From Glaciihabitans arcticus (lineage in GTDB: Bacteria > Actinomycetota > Actinomycetes > Actinomycetales > Microbacteriaceae), in assembly GCF_004310685.1 (NCBI RefSeq), contig NZ_SISG01000001.1, forward strand, positions 1,054,001-1,118,000: a stretch of DNA of 64,000 nucleotides, written 5' to 3'. Below are positions 17,786-26,760 of this stretch, in pieces (position 1 is the stretch's first letter; every line of letters starts with the position of its first letter). The position numbers and the translations under genes are program-made. The notes under the pieces were generated by a model that was not told the DNA's origin, searched no databases, and saw nothing but the letters and a program-made list of their open reading frames with translations.

Positions 17786-20274
17786 TGACTACTCCCGCCA
17801 TTCCCCCTGCCACAGGTTCGAACGCCACCGCTGAAGGCGAACACATCGAAGAGGTCGATGTCTCGACCGAGATGCAGGGTTCGTTCCTCGAGTACGCCTA
17901 CTCGGTCATCTACTCGCGCGCGCTGCCCGACGCCCGCGACGGACTCAAGCCCGTGCAGCGGCGCATCCTGTACCAGATGGCGGAAATGGGCCTGCGTCCC
18001 GATCGCGGGCACGTGAAGTCGGCGCGCGTCGTCGGCGAGGTCATGGGAAAACTCCACCCGCACGGCGACGCGTCCATCTACGACGCGATGGTGCGCCTCA
18101 CCCAGGACTTCATCCTGCGCGTGCCGCTCATCGACGGGCACGGCAACTTCGGATCGCTGGATGACGGCCCCGCTGCCCCTCGCTACACCGAGGCGCGCCT
18201 GCACGCGACCGCCCTCGCGATGACGGAGAACCTCGACGAGGACGTCGTCGACTTCGTGCCCAACTACGACAACCAGCTGACCCAGCCCTCCGTGCTGCCT
18301 GCCGCGTTCCCGAACCTGCTGGTCAACGGCGCCTCGGGCATCGCCGTCGGCATGGCGACCAACATGGCGCCGCACAACCTCATCGAGGTCATCGGCGCCG
18401 CACGCCATCTGCTGCAGCATCCGAGCGCGACCCTCGAAGACCTGATGGAGTTTGTGCCCGGCCCCGACCTGCCGACCGGCGGCACGATCAGCGGCCTCGA
18501 CGGTATCAAGGACGCGTACGCGAACGGCCGCGGCGCCTTCAAGACCCGAGCCCGCGTCACCGTCGAGTCGATCTCGGCCCGCAAGCAGGGTCTCATCGTC
18601 ACCGAACTGCCGTATATGGTCGGCGCCGAGAAGGTCATCGAGAAGATCAAGGACGGCGTCGGGTCGAAGAAGCTGAACGGCATCTCCGACGTGACCGACC
18701 TCACCGATCGCAAGCACGGCCTGCGACTCGTCATCGGCATCAAGACCGGCTTCAGCCCCGAAGCCGTGCTCGAGCAGCTCTACCGCTTCACCCCGCTCGA
18801 GGACTCGTTCAACATCAACAACGTCGCACTCGTCGATGGCGGCCCCCGCACGCTCGGCCTCAAGGAGCTGCTGCAGGTCTACGTCGACCACCGTCTCTCG
18901 GTGGTCACCCGCCGCAGCCGCTACCGCCTCGCGCGACGCCTCGAGCGACTGCACCTCGTCGAGGGCCTGCTCATCGCGATCCTCGACATCGATGAGGTCA
19001 TCCAGGTGATCCGCCAGAGCGATGACAGCGAGCAGGCCCGCACGCGCCTCATCGACGTCTTCGACCTCTCCCAGATCCAGGCCGAGTACATCCTCGAGCT
19101 GCGCCTGCGCCGCCTGACCAAGTTCAGCCGCATCGAGCTCGAGAAGGAGCAGGAGCAGCTGAAGGCCGAGATCGCCGAGCTCGAGGCGATTCTCGCCGAC
19201 CCCGCTCGCGTGCGCACCCTTGTCTCCGACGAGCTCGAAGACGTCTCCGACCGCTTTGGCACACCTCGCCGCACCCTGCTCACCGAGGCTCGCGCGAGCG
19301 TCGCCATGAGCTCCTCGCGGTCGAAGGTCGCCCCGATCCTCGAGATCGCCGACACCCCGTGCCGGGTTGTGCTGTCGACGACCGGTCGCGCGATCCGCAT
19401 CGACATCGCCGAAGACCAGGATGTCCGGACGTCGGATGGATCGGCTCTAGCCGCACGCCGCCGCTCGAAGCACGACGCCATCCAGTCATCCCTCGTGACC
19501 ACGAGTCGCTCGGAAATCGGTGCCGTCACCAATCTCGGACGTCTCATCAGGTTCACCGCGGTGGACCTCCCCAACGTGCCGGGCAACTCGATCCAGCTGG
19601 GGGCGGGCGCACGCATCAGCGACTACCTCGCCCTCGCGAACAAGAAGGAGCGCGTGCTCGGCCTTGTGGCGCTCGACGGCGACTCCCCCATCGCGCTCGG
19701 CACCCGCCAGGGCGTCGTGAAGCGACTCGCGATGGGCGGCTTCCCCTCGAAGCCCGACTTCGAGGTCATCGCCCTCAAGCCCGGCGACGAGGTCGTGGGC
19801 GTGAGCCAGGGCGCCGATTCTGCCGAACTCGTCTTCATCACCTCCGACGCGCAGCTGCTGCACTTCTCGGCGGGCGCGGTGCGCCCGCAGGGAGCCTCGG
19901 CCGGCGGCATGGCGGGCATCAACCTCGGCGCGAAGGCCGCCGTGGTCTTCTTCGGTGCACTCGACCCGGAAGCGGAGAACATCGTCGCGACGGTGTCCTC
20001 ATCGACGGAGACCATCGCAGGCGTCGATCCCGGTCGCGCGAAAGTCTCGGCGCTCGGCGAGTTCCCCGGCAAGGGGCGAGCGACCGGCGGTGTGCGGGCA
20101 CACAGCTTCCTCAAGGGCGAAGATGTGCTCGCACTGGCCTGGGCCGGGCCTGCACCCGCGCTCGCGGTCGGCACGGACGGCTCGGCGCGCACCCTGCCGG
20201 AGTCGGGCGCGAAGCGCGATGCATCCGGAACCGTGCTCGACGGCGTGATCGGGTCGATCGGCGTCAGCCTGTAG
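17785..20274 (+). CDS. parC: DNA topoisomerase IV subunit A (GyrA/ParC family)
   Basis: An 829-aa DNA cleavage and religation subunit of a type IIA topoisomerase. The catalytic Tyr is residue 134 in APRYTEARL. The quinolone-resistance region [13 protein letters not shown], the coiled-coil arm ([17 protein letters not shown]) and C-terminal beta-pinwheel repeats are present. The matching ATPase subunit (parE) lies 8 kb downstream, away from the usual gyrBA position near oriC. This favours the second actinobacterial type II enzyme rather than gyrase, but the pinwheel's GyrA box was not found with certainty. It is divergent from the phosphodiesterase gene. Confidence 0.88.
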   Translation: MTTPAIPPATGSNATAEGEHIEEVDVSTEMQGSFLEYAYSVIYSRALPDARDGLKPVQRRILYQMAEMGLRPDRGHVKSARVVGEVMGKLHPHGDASIYDAMVRLTQDFILRVPLIDGHGNFGSLDDGPAAPRYTEARLHATALAMTENLDEDVVDFVPNYDNQLTQPSVLPAAFPNLLVNGASGIAVGMATNMAPHNLIEVIGAARHLLQHPSATLEDLMEFVPGPDLPTGGTISGLDGIKDAYANGRGAFKTRARVTVESISARKQGLIVTELPYMVGAEKVIEKIKDGVGSKKLNGISDVTDLTDRKHGLRLVIGIKTGFSPEAVLEQLYRFTPLEDSFNINNVALVDGGPRTLGLKELLQVYVDHRLSVVTRRSRYRLARRLERLHLVEGLLIAILDIDEVIQVIRQSDDSEQARTRLIDVFDLSQIQAEYILELRLRRLTKFSRIELEKEQEQLKAEIAELEAILADPARVRTLVSDELEDVSDRFGTPRRTLLTEARASVAMSSSRSKVAPILEIADTPCRVVLSTTGRAIRIDIAEDQDVRTSDGSALAARRRSKHDAIQSSLVTTSRSEIGAVTNLGRLIRFTAVDLPNVPGNSIQLGAGARISDYLALANKKERVLGLVALDGDSPIALGTRQGVVKRLAMGGFPSKPDFEVIALKPGDEVVGVSQGADSAELVFITSDAQLLHFSAGAVRPQGASAGGMAGINLGAKAAVVFFGALDPEAENIVATVSSSTETIAGVDPGRAKVSALGEFPGKGRATGGVRAHSFLKGEDVLALAWAGPAPALAVGTDGSARTLPESGAKRDASGTVLDGVIGSIGVSL

Positions 20275-21816
20275 TCAGATGTGCGGCACGAACTCCTGCC
20301 AGGCCTTGCGGCGCTCGCGACGGGGATCGATCTCGACCCGGTCGGCGACATCGATGATGAGCGTGCGGCGGGCACGACGGGTGTAGTGCGGCCAGCCCGG
20401 GTCGGGGGCGGAACCGTGCGCGAAGGCGAGCCAGTGCTGCTGCATACGTGCACCCGCGCGCTTGAACGCCCGGCGGCCGCCCAGCGCGCCCATCGCTCGG
20501 CCAAAGGCGCCGTCCATGCGGTCGAACAGGGCGAACAGCTCGAGTCCGTGGGTCGCGTCGAAGCCGGCGAGGCGCACGAGGCGCGGGGCGATGTCGAACC
20601 GGTAGAAGAAGACCGGCGCAAAGGCCGAGTGCCGTTCGGCGACCTTGATCGACGGGAACCAGAACGCGTAGTCGCCCCCGAAGTCCGCAGCGGGCCTCGG
20701 TGCGGGAAGCCCCGGGTACTGCGCCTTGAGCGCCTTGCGGGCCTTCTTGCGGGTGCGCGCGAAGATCGCGCGGATGCGCTGCGGGGTCGTGGCGAGAATG
20801 TCGAGGCGTCCGCGGAACAGCGAACCCTCGCGGTCGTTGGTCCCGATAATGAGCGGAATGCGCTGCGCCCGCCCCGCCTTGAACGCGTCGAGCGGGCGTT
20901 CGGGCAGGAACTCCCCGTCGATGACGGGGCAGAGGGCGATGGTTCCGGGCCAGGCGTCGGGCGACCGCAGCTGCATCCGCGTCGTCGCCCGCACGAGCGC
21001 ATCGATCTCGGCCGTGGCGAGCAGCTGGGCCGCGCCCTCTTCGGTTGTGCTCTCGGTGTCCGAGTCATCGACGAGCTCACTGAGCATCTCCATGAACTCC
21101 TCGGCCCACGTTGCCGTGATCTCGGACGGGTAGACCGCGTTCGGCGGCGGGCTCTGCGCGATCGCCCGGGCGAAGAGGCCGCTCGCGCGCGGCACGGTCA
21201 TCAGGGTCGTCACGGCGTTGGCGCCGGCTGATTCGCCGAACAGGGTCACGTTGGCGGGGTCGCCCCCGAAGGCGGCGATGTTGTCGCGCACCCACTCGAG
21301 CGCGGCAACCTGGTCGCGCAGCCCGAGATTGCTGTCGATGGGATGCTCGCGCGTCGCGTACCGCGTGAAATCGAGGTAACCGAGCGCGCCGAGGCGGTAG
21401 TTGAAGGTGACGAAGAGCACTCCGCCGCGCCGCACGAGTCCTTCGCCGAGGTGTGGGATCTCCCGCGAGGATCCCACGGAGTAGGCACCGCCGTGGATGT
21501 AGACCATAACGGGAAGGCCGTCGCCCCCGGTCTCCGGCGCCGTGACGTTGATGGTGAGGCAGTCCTCCGACATCGGCACGTTGGCCTTGGGGCCGAGGAA
21601 CTGGCCGTTGCGGTCCTGGGCGGCGACCGGGCCGAAGGCGTCGGCGGCACGGGTTCCCACCCAGGGCTCGACCGGCTGCGGTGCGCGGAAGCGGCGCTCT
21701 CCGTCCGGACTCGCCGCGTACGGCATCCCGCGCCACAAGCGGAGGCCACGCCACATCATGCCCTCCACGGCACCTCCGGTGATGGAGACGGTCAGGCCTG
21801 TTTCAGTCTCGAGCAC
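20275..21816 (-). CDS. Type B carboxylesterase/lipase family protein
   Basis: A 513-aa alpha/beta-hydrolase of the carboxylesterase type B family. The oxyanion segment VYIHGGAYSVGSS, the nucleophile elbow FGESAGANAV (Ser near residue 200) and a late THGLELF carrying the catalytic His are seen. No signal peptide is present. The frame opens at 21861, but the GTG at 21816 (VLETETGLTVSI) is chosen because a -10 hexamer lies 6 nt before it. Convergent with parC, with no gap between stops. Substrate is unknown. Confidence 0.88.
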   Translation of the reverse strand: MLETETGLTVSITGGAVEGMMWRGLRLWRGMPYAASPDGERRFRAPQPVEPWVGTRAADAFGPVAAQDRNGQFLGPKANVPMSEDCLTINVTAPETGGDGLPVMVYIHGGAYSVGSSREIPHLGEGLVRRGGVLFVTFNYRLGALGYLDFTRYATREHPIDSNLGLRDQVAALEWVRDNIAAFGGDPANVTLFGESAGANAVTTLMTVPRASGLFARAIAQSPPPNAVYPSEITATWAEEFMEMLSELVDDSDTESTTEEGAAQLLATAEIDALVRATTRMQLRSPDAWPGTIALCPVIDGEFLPERPLDAFKAGRAQRIPLIIGTNDREGSLFRGRLDILATTPQRIRAIFARTRKKARKALKAQYPGLPAPRPAADFGGDYAFWFPSIKVAERHSAFAPVFFYRFDIAPRLVRLAGFDATHGLELFALFDRMDGAFGRAMGALGGRRAFKRAGARMQQHWLAFAHGSAPDPGWPHYTRRARRTLIIDVADRVEIDPRRERRKAWQEFVPHI

Positions 21817-21822
21817 GATGCG

Positions 21823-21828
21823 AGTGTA
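21823..21828 (-). promoter_or_regulatory. -10 element of leaderless esterase promoter
   Basis: TACACT on the minus strand ends 6 nt before the GTG at 21816. It follows directly on the terminator of the fepB gene. Confidence 0.5.
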
Positions 21829-21847
21829 GGGGCCGCAGGTAAACGAA

Positions 21848-21876
21848 AGGCCCCGCACCACTCGGATGCGGGGCCT
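21848..21876 (-). terminator. Rho-independent terminator after fepB
   Basis: AGGCCCCGCA and its exact complement form a 10-bp stem around a 9-nt loop, followed on the minus strand by TTCGTTT. It lies 13 nt after the fepB-like stop codon. Confidence 0.85.
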
Positions 21877-21889
21877 TCTGCGACTGCCC

Positions 21890-22891
21890 CTACTTCGTAA
21901 CCGCCTTCTCGAGGGCGGCGATCAGCTCGTCGAGCCCCCAGGTCAGCGAGAGCGCGGTGGGCGGGGAGACCGCTGAGATGTACTCGGTGCCGACGACCGT
22001 AGCGAGGTTGCCCGCCTTGACGGCTGGGATGGCGTTACGAGCTGTCACGAACGTGTCGGCCTCGGCCTGGGTGTCGGCATACGCCACCACGACTTCGGCG
22101 TCGATCTTGTCGAGCTCCTCGTAGCTGAGCGTGTAGTAGAACGTCGCGTCGCCATTGGCGAGGGCGTCGACCGAGGGCGCGTTCTCGAAGCCGAGGTCGA
22201 GCAGGAACTCGACGCGCGGGTCGGCAGGCTTGTAGACGTAGAAGACCCCTCCGACATCCCAGGTGGCTGCGATCGTCTTGCCCGCGAACTCGGGGTGAGC
22301 GTCAGCCTGGGCCGCAATCTCGGCGTCGATGTCCTCGAGGAGGGTGGCCGCCTCGGTGGTCTTTCCGAGCGCGGTGCCGACGATCTCGATGAGGTCGCGC
22401 CACGGCGTCGACCACGCGGTTTCGGGGTAGGCGACGGTCGGCGCGATGTCGCTGAGAATCGCGTACTGCTCCTCAGTGATGCCCGAGTAGCCGGCGAGGA
22501 TCACGTCGGGATCCGCCGCGATGATGTCCTCGTAGGGGGGCTCCTCAGGGGACTCGGGGAGCATGGTCGGCGTCTCGGCACCCAGTTCGGTGAGCTCGTC
22601 GGCGATCCACGGCAGCACGCCGTTCTCGTCACCGGCGTAAGCCTCGAACGGGATGGCCACGGGCACGACGCCCAGAGCGAGTGCCGCATCAGCACTGCCC
22701 CAACCCCACGTGACGACGCGCTCGGGCTGGGCCGGGATCTCCGTCTCGCCGAAAGCGTGCTCGATGCTCACGGGGAACGTGCCGCCGGCCTCGGGAGCGG
22801 GGCTGTCTGCCTCGGGGGTGCTCGCGCACCCGCTGAGGACCAGGGCTGCTGCGATGGAAACGGCTGCTACACCGCGGAAGTTTGTGGGCAC
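21890..22891 (-). CDS. Iron-siderophore ABC transporter substrate-binding lipoprotein
   Basis: A 333-aa FepB/FecB-like lipoprotein that captures ferric siderophore outside the membrane for the FecCDE-like importer encoded upstream. The signal ends in the lipobox LSGC (Cys22). It has the class III two-lobe organisation, with PERVVTWGWGSADAALALGVVPVAI at the start of lobe 1 and VDGVFY-type strands (DVGGVFYVY) before lobe 2. It starts at GTG 22891 with GGAG 8 nt upstream. Its own promoter, covered by an iron-regulator box, lies in the end of the ATPase gene, so it can be made in excess over the permease. A strong terminator follows. Confidence 0.92.
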   Translation of the reverse strand: MPTNFRGVAAVSIAAALVLSGCASTPEADSPAPEAGGTFPVSIEHAFGETEIPAQPERVVTWGWGSADAALALGVVPVAIPFEAYAGDENGVLPWIADELTELGAETPTMLPESPEEPPYEDIIAADPDVILAGYSGITEEQYAILSDIAPTVAYPETAWSTPWRDLIEIVGTALGKTTEAATLLEDIDAEIAAQADAHPEFAGKTIAATWDVGGVFYVYKPADPRVEFLLDLGFENAPSVDALANGDATFYYTLSYEELDKIDAEVVVAYADTQAEADTFVTARNAIPAVKAGNLATVVGTEYISAVSPPTALSLTWGLDELIAALEKAVTK

Positions 22892-22923
22892 GAAGAATCT
22901 CCAGTGTCGTCTGAGTGGCTGTG

Positions 22924-22959
22924 TAAGGGCAGCCTATCCTAAGGAGTGGAACCGGCCAA
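22924..22959 (-). promoter_or_regulatory. fepB promoter overlapped by a DtxR/IdeR-type iron box
   Basis: On the minus strand, TTAGGATAGGCTGCCCTTA (22924-22942) matches the DtxR/IdeR consensus TTAGGTTAGGCTAACCTAA at 15 of 19 positions. The -10 TAGGCT (22931-22936) lies inside it, with -35 TTGGCC (22954-22959) 17 bp away. The box covers the stop codon of the fecE-like gene. Iron-loaded repressor should block the promoter. Confidence 0.8.
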
Positions 22960-23737
22960 GTGGGACGACCATGGGCGAGCCGCTCACCGGGTCCGGCATC
23001 ACCACAGAATCCATGCCGAAGGCAGTGCGCACGGTCTCCCGCGTGATGACCTCGGCGGGTGCCCCGGAATCGACGATGGCTCCGCCGGCCATGACGATCA
23101 GGTGATCGGCGTAGCGAGCCGCGAGGTTGAGATCGTGCAGCACCATGACGACGGTCGTCCCCCTCTCGCGGTTCAGGTGCATGAGCAGATCGAGCACCTC
23201 CACCTGGTGGGCGACATCCAGAAAGGTCGTCGGTTCATCGAGCAGCAGGATCTCCGGCTCCTGGGCGAGCACCATGGCGATCCAGACCCGCTGGCGCTGC
23301 CCGCCCGAGAGTTCCTCGACCGCGCGTTCGGCGAGATCGGCGGTCGAGGTCTGCTCGAGCGCGTGCGCGACGGCGGCGTCATCCCGAGCAGTCCCGCGGG
23401 CGAACCAGCCCTGGTGCGGGTAACGGCCGCGTGCCACGAGATCCGCGACCGTGATCCCGGCGGGCGCGATGGGCTGCTGCGGCAGTAGGCCCACCAGACG
23501 CGCGAGTTCCTTCGCTCCATACGAGTGGATGTCCCGCCCATCAAGTTCGACGCCTCCGGCTCCCGGCCGCATGAGCCGCGCGAGCCCCCGCAGCAGCGTC
23601 GACTTGCCGCACGCGTTCGCACCGACGATCACGGTGATGCTGCCCGGCGGGATCGCGACGTCGAGGCCGGTGATCACGTCGACGCCGTCGTAGGACAGCG
23701 ACAGGCCCGTCGCGGTCAGGGAATGGGACTCGGTCAT
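22934..23737 (-). CDS. Iron-siderophore ABC transporter ATP-binding protein
   Basis: A 267-aa FecE/FepC-like ATPase powering ferric-siderophore import. Walker A is GANACGKST, the signature is LSGGQRQR, Walker B is ILLLDEPT and the H-loop is VLHDLNLA. All are intact. The ATG at 23737 has AGGAGA upstream; frame continuation beyond it runs into fecD and is not coding. It lies 11 nt after the fecD stop and precedes fepB, whose promoter lies in its last codons. The operon order is sip, fecC, fecD, fecE. Confidence 0.94.
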   Translation of the reverse strand: MTESHSLTATGLSLSYDGVDVITGLDVAIPPGSITVIVGANACGKSTLLRGLARLMRPGAGGVELDGRDIHSYGAKELARLVGLLPQQPIAPAGITVADLVARGRYPHQGWFARGTARDDAAVAHALEQTSTADLAERAVEELSGGQRQRVWIAMVLAQEPEILLLDEPTTFLDVAHQVEVLDLLMHLNRERGTTVVMVLHDLNLAARYADHLIVMAGGAIVDSGAPAEVITRETVRTAFGMDSVVMPDPVSGSPMVVPLGRFHSLG

Positions 23738-23748
23738 GATTCTCCTGG

Positions 23749-24765
23749 CTAGGCTTCCGTGCGCGACCGGCTCGATGCGAGCAGCCACAGCAGGTAGGGG
23801 GCGCCGATCGCGCCCGTGATGATCCCCACCGGCACCTGCACTCCGCCCGGCAGCAGGTGCTGCGAGGCGAAGTCGGCGGTGAGCACGAGAAGGATGCCGA
23901 TGAGGGCGCTCGGCACGAGGGAGGTGCCGGGCACCAGTCGCCGGGCTATCGGCCCCGAGACGAACGCGACGAAGGCGATCGGGCCGACGGCGGCCGTGGC
24001 ACTTGCCGCAAGGGCGACGGCGACACCCAGCAGCAGCACCCGAGACAGGTCGACCCGCACTCCGAGTCCGCGAGCGGTCTCGTCGCCGAGTTGCAGCATG
24101 CGGAGTTTCGGCGCGAGCAGGGACACAGCCGGGACCAGCACGCCGATGGAGATCGCGGCGACCGCGACCTCGATCCACTGGGTGCCGCTCAGGCTGCCGA
24201 CCATCCAGACGAGGGCACCCTGCGCATCCCGCACATCGGCACGGGTGAGCAGGTAGCCGAGGGCCGCCTGAGCCATAAACGCGATGCCGATACCGACGAG
24301 AACGAACCGATAGCCGGCAATGCCCGACCGCCAGGACAGCAGGTAGATCGCCGTTGCGACGACGAGCGCCCCCACGAAGGCGAAGCCGGAGACGGCGAAA
24401 CCGCTGAGTCCCAGCACGAGGATCGCAAAGACTGCCGAAACGCTCGCGCCGCTCGTGATCCCGATGAGGTCGGGGCTCGCGAGCGGATTGCCGAGCAGGG
24501 ACTGGAACAGCGCTCCGGCGAGCCCGAAGGCGAGACCGGCGAGCACGGCCATCGTCATCCGGGGCAGGCGCAGCCGTAGCACGATGAACTCGTTCTTGGC
24601 CCCACCCTGCCCGACGAGCGTCGCGAGCAGGTCCGGAATGCTCACGGTGTAGGCGCCGACAGCGAGGCTGACCGCGGCGACCGCGAGCACGCAGAGAAGG
24701 AGCACGGCGATCACAAGCCGCGCGCGGGACCGGCGCACCGTGCGCGCCGCGCTCACGACCGTCAC
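23749..24765 (-). CDS. Iron-siderophore ABC transporter permease (FecD-like)
   Basis: A 338-aa permease of the FecCD family with about nine to ten membrane helices. Family motifs include LRLPRMTMAVLAGLAFGLAG, GNPLASPDLIGITSGASV and the cytoplasmic coupling region LGDETARGLGV. It starts at GTG 24765, overlapping the stop of the FecC-like gene by 4 nt (GTGA). It pairs with that permease to form the heterodimeric channel. Confidence 0.93.
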   Translation of the reverse strand: MTVVSAARTVRRSRARLVIAVLLLCVLAVAAVSLAVGAYTVSIPDLLATLVGQGGAKNEFIVLRLRLPRMTMAVLAGLAFGLAGALFQSLLGNPLASPDLIGITSGASVSAVFAILVLGLSGFAVSGFAFVGALVVATAIYLLSWRSGIAGYRFVLVGIGIAFMAQAALGYLLTRADVRDAQGALVWMVGSLSGTQWIEVAVAAISIGVLVPAVSLLAPKLRMLQLGDETARGLGVRVDLSRVLLLGVAVALAASATAAVGPIAFVAFVSGPIARRLVPGTSLVPSALIGILLVLTADFASQHLLPGGVQVPVGIITGAIGAPYLLWLLASSRSRTEA

Positions 24766-25757
24766 AGCGCACCCACCCGCGAGCGGCGTACGAGCGCGAT
24801 CAACATGGGCGCCCCGAGGAACGCGACGACGATTCCGGCCTCGAGTTCGGTCGGCTGCACGATGAGACGACCCACGACATCGGCGAGCACCAGCAGGATG
24901 GGGCCGAGCAACACGGAGTAGGCGAGGATCCAGCGGTAGTCGGGGCCGGTGAAGCGCCTCACGATGTGCGGCACGACGAGTCCGACGAACACGATCGGCC
25001 CCGCGATCGCCGTGGCACCACCGCACAGGATGACGATCGCGATGCCTGCGAGCACCCTTGCGAGCATCACGTTCTGGCCGAGACCGCGCGCGACGTCGTC
25101 ACCGAGCGCGAGCACGTTGAGCATGCGCGAGACGATCGCCGCGAGCAGCAGGCCCAGACCCAGAAAAGGGACGACGACCGACACCGCCGACAGGTCGCGA
25201 CCGACGAGCGACCCGACCGACCAGAACCGGTACTGGTTCAGGGTGTCGAGATTGCTGAGCAGCACGAGCGTGATCGCGGAAGTGAGCACGGCCGTCACCG
25301 CGGCACCCGAAAGGGTCAGCGTGACCGGCGTCGGACTCCCCCGTCGGCCCGAACCGACCGCGTAGACGAGCACCGTAGCGGCCGCCGCGCCGGCGAACGC
25401 GAACCAGATATACCCGCTCGCGGCGGTGACCCCGAGGAAGGTGATGCCGAGCACCACAAATAGCGAGGCGCCGGCGTTGACCCCGAGCAGACCGGGGTCG
25501 GCGAGCGGGTTGCGCGTGAGCCCCTGCATGATGCCGCCCGCAACTGCGAGGGCCGCACCCGCGAGCAGGCCGATGATCGTGCGCGGCACCCGCAGGTCGC
25601 GCACGACATCGTGATCGTTGTTCGAGGGATCGGGATCGAGGATCGCCGCAACGACGGCGTCGAACGCGATCTGCCGGGTGCCGAACGCGAGGCTGATGAG
25701 GATGATGGCAACGACTCCGACCGCAAGCAGGATCAGCCCGAGGACACGCCGGCTCAC
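24762..25757 (-). CDS. Iron-siderophore ABC transporter permease (FecC-like)
   Basis: A 331-aa FecCD-family permease with about ten helices. It has LRVPRTIIGLLAGAALAVAGG, RNPLADPGLLGVNAGASL and the coupling motif LGDDVARGLGQ. It starts at GTG 25757, overlapping the stop of the siderophore-interacting protein gene by 4 nt, and ends overlapping the FecD-like gene by 4 nt, so the three are translationally coupled. Upstream extension of the frame into the sip gene is not coding. Confidence 0.93.
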   Translation of the reverse strand: MSRRVLGLILLAVGVVAIILISLAFGTRQIAFDAVVAAILDPDPSNNDHDVVRDLRVPRTIIGLLAGAALAVAGGIMQGLTRNPLADPGLLGVNAGASLFVVLGITFLGVTAASGYIWFAFAGAAAATVLVYAVGSGRRGSPTPVTLTLSGAAVTAVLTSAITLVLLSNLDTLNQYRFWSVGSLVGRDLSAVSVVVPFLGLGLLLAAIVSRMLNVLALGDDVARGLGQNVMLARVLAGIAIVILCGGATAIAGPIVFVGLVVPHIVRRFTGPDYRWILAYSVLLGPILLVLADVVGRLIVQPTELEAGIVVAFLGAPMLIALVRRSRVGAL

Positions 25758-26722
25758 TCGAACGCTTCGGACTTGCCCAGTCGCCAGTAGCCCATGAACG
25801 CGACGCGCCCCCGGTCGATGCCGGTCTCGGTGACGAGGTGGCGGCGCAGGGTCTTGATGACGGCCGACTCGCCCGCGAGCCAGGCGTAGAACTCGCCGGG
25901 GCTGTCCTCGGGCGAATCCCAGAGGGTCTCGGTGTCGACGTCGATCTCGGCGATCAGCTGAGGCTTCGAGGTGAGCGCTGCGGCGAAGTACTCGGGGTGC
26001 TCCCGTGTCCACTCGCGCACGGTGGACTCGAGGTCCGGGCCGCCCGCGTCGCGCGCGAGCCAGCTGACCCGGGTGTCTGCCGCGGAGACCAGGGGCTGGG
26101 CATCCCGAGCCGACGGCACCTCGATGAACGCGTGCGCGGTCACGTGGGCGGGTAGCGACTCGAGGATCGCGCAGATCGCGGGTGCTGCCGTCTCATCGCC
26201 GGCCAGCAGCACGCGGGTCGCGTCGCCCGGACGCCAGTCGATGCCCACATGCGAATGGATGCTGCGTGCATCGGGTCCCACGAGAATCACCTCGTCGCCC
26301 GCGCTCGCCGCCCACAGCCACTCCGATGCCGGACCCTCGGGCCGCCCCGAGGCCCCGGTGTGCACGTAGAAGTCGACGTCGACCTCGCGGGCGGCGGGAT
26401 CGACACGGCGCACGGTGTAGGTGCGGAAGGGATTGCGCGCCTCTTCGGGCAGCGCACGCCAGAGCTCGTACCAGCTGCCCTGCAGGCGCAGCTGCTCGTC
26501 GTCGGCGCCGACCTCGCTGAGGCCCACCCCGGGCAGCGGGAAGATGATCTTGACCCGCTGGTCGAGGGCGTCGGTGCCGAAGCCTTCGAGGTCGTCGCCC
26601 GTGAAAGTGACCCGACGGAACGCCGGCGAGAGCTCTTCGATCCGGCGAACCGTCGCACGGTAAGGGCGATAGGCGGGGCGGTCATCGCGAACGAGTACGG
26701 TGTCGTCGACCAAGGTAAGCAT
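25754..26722 (-). CDS. Siderophore-interacting FAD-dependent ferric reductase (SIP family)
   Basis: A 322-aa cytosolic flavoprotein of the ViuB/SIP family, which reduces ferric siderophores and so releases iron after import. The N-terminal FAD-binding barrel has SPAFRRVTFTGDDLEGFG and RTYTVRRVD (the RxYT(I/V)R flavin motif). The C-terminal NAD(P)H domain contains LLAGDETAAPAICAILESLP and ends in the family tail GYWRLGKSEAFE. It is the first gene of the iron operon. The start codon itself lies inside an iron-regulator box and 5 nt after a -10 element, so the message is probably leaderless. Confidence 0.95.
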   Translation of the reverse strand: MLTLVDDTVLVRDDRPAYRPYRATVRRIEELSPAFRRVTFTGDDLEGFGTDALDQRVKIIFPLPGVGLSEVGADDEQLRLQGSWYELWRALPEEARNPFRTYTVRRVDPAAREVDVDFYVHTGASGRPEGPASEWLWAASAGDEVILVGPDARSIHSHVGIDWRPGDATRVLLAGDETAAPAICAILESLPAHVTAHAFIEVPSARDAQPLVSAADTRVSWLARDAGGPDLESTVREWTREHPEYFAAALTSKPQLIAEIDVDTETLWDSPEDSPGEFYAWLAGESAVIKTLRRHLVTETGIDRGRVAFMGYWRLGKSEAFE

Positions 26723-26756
26723 TACCTAAGTATTGCAGAGGGGCTGTACTTGTCAA
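26711..26756 (-). promoter_or_regulatory. sip-fecCDE promoter with iron box over the start codon
   Basis: On the minus strand -35 TTGACA (26751-26756) and -10 ATACTT (26728-26733) are spaced 17 bp apart. TTAGGTAATGCTTACCTTG (26711-26729) matches the DtxR/IdeR consensus at 14 of 19 positions and contains the ATG at 26722. The predicted transcription start is at or next to the ATG. Confidence 0.82.
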
Positions 26757-26760
26757 AAGA

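Noticed and set aside
16633-18954. An N-terminal extension of the phosphodiesterase to 773 codons
   Set aside because: The extra part is antisense to parC and has no family features. Homology begins at 17772.
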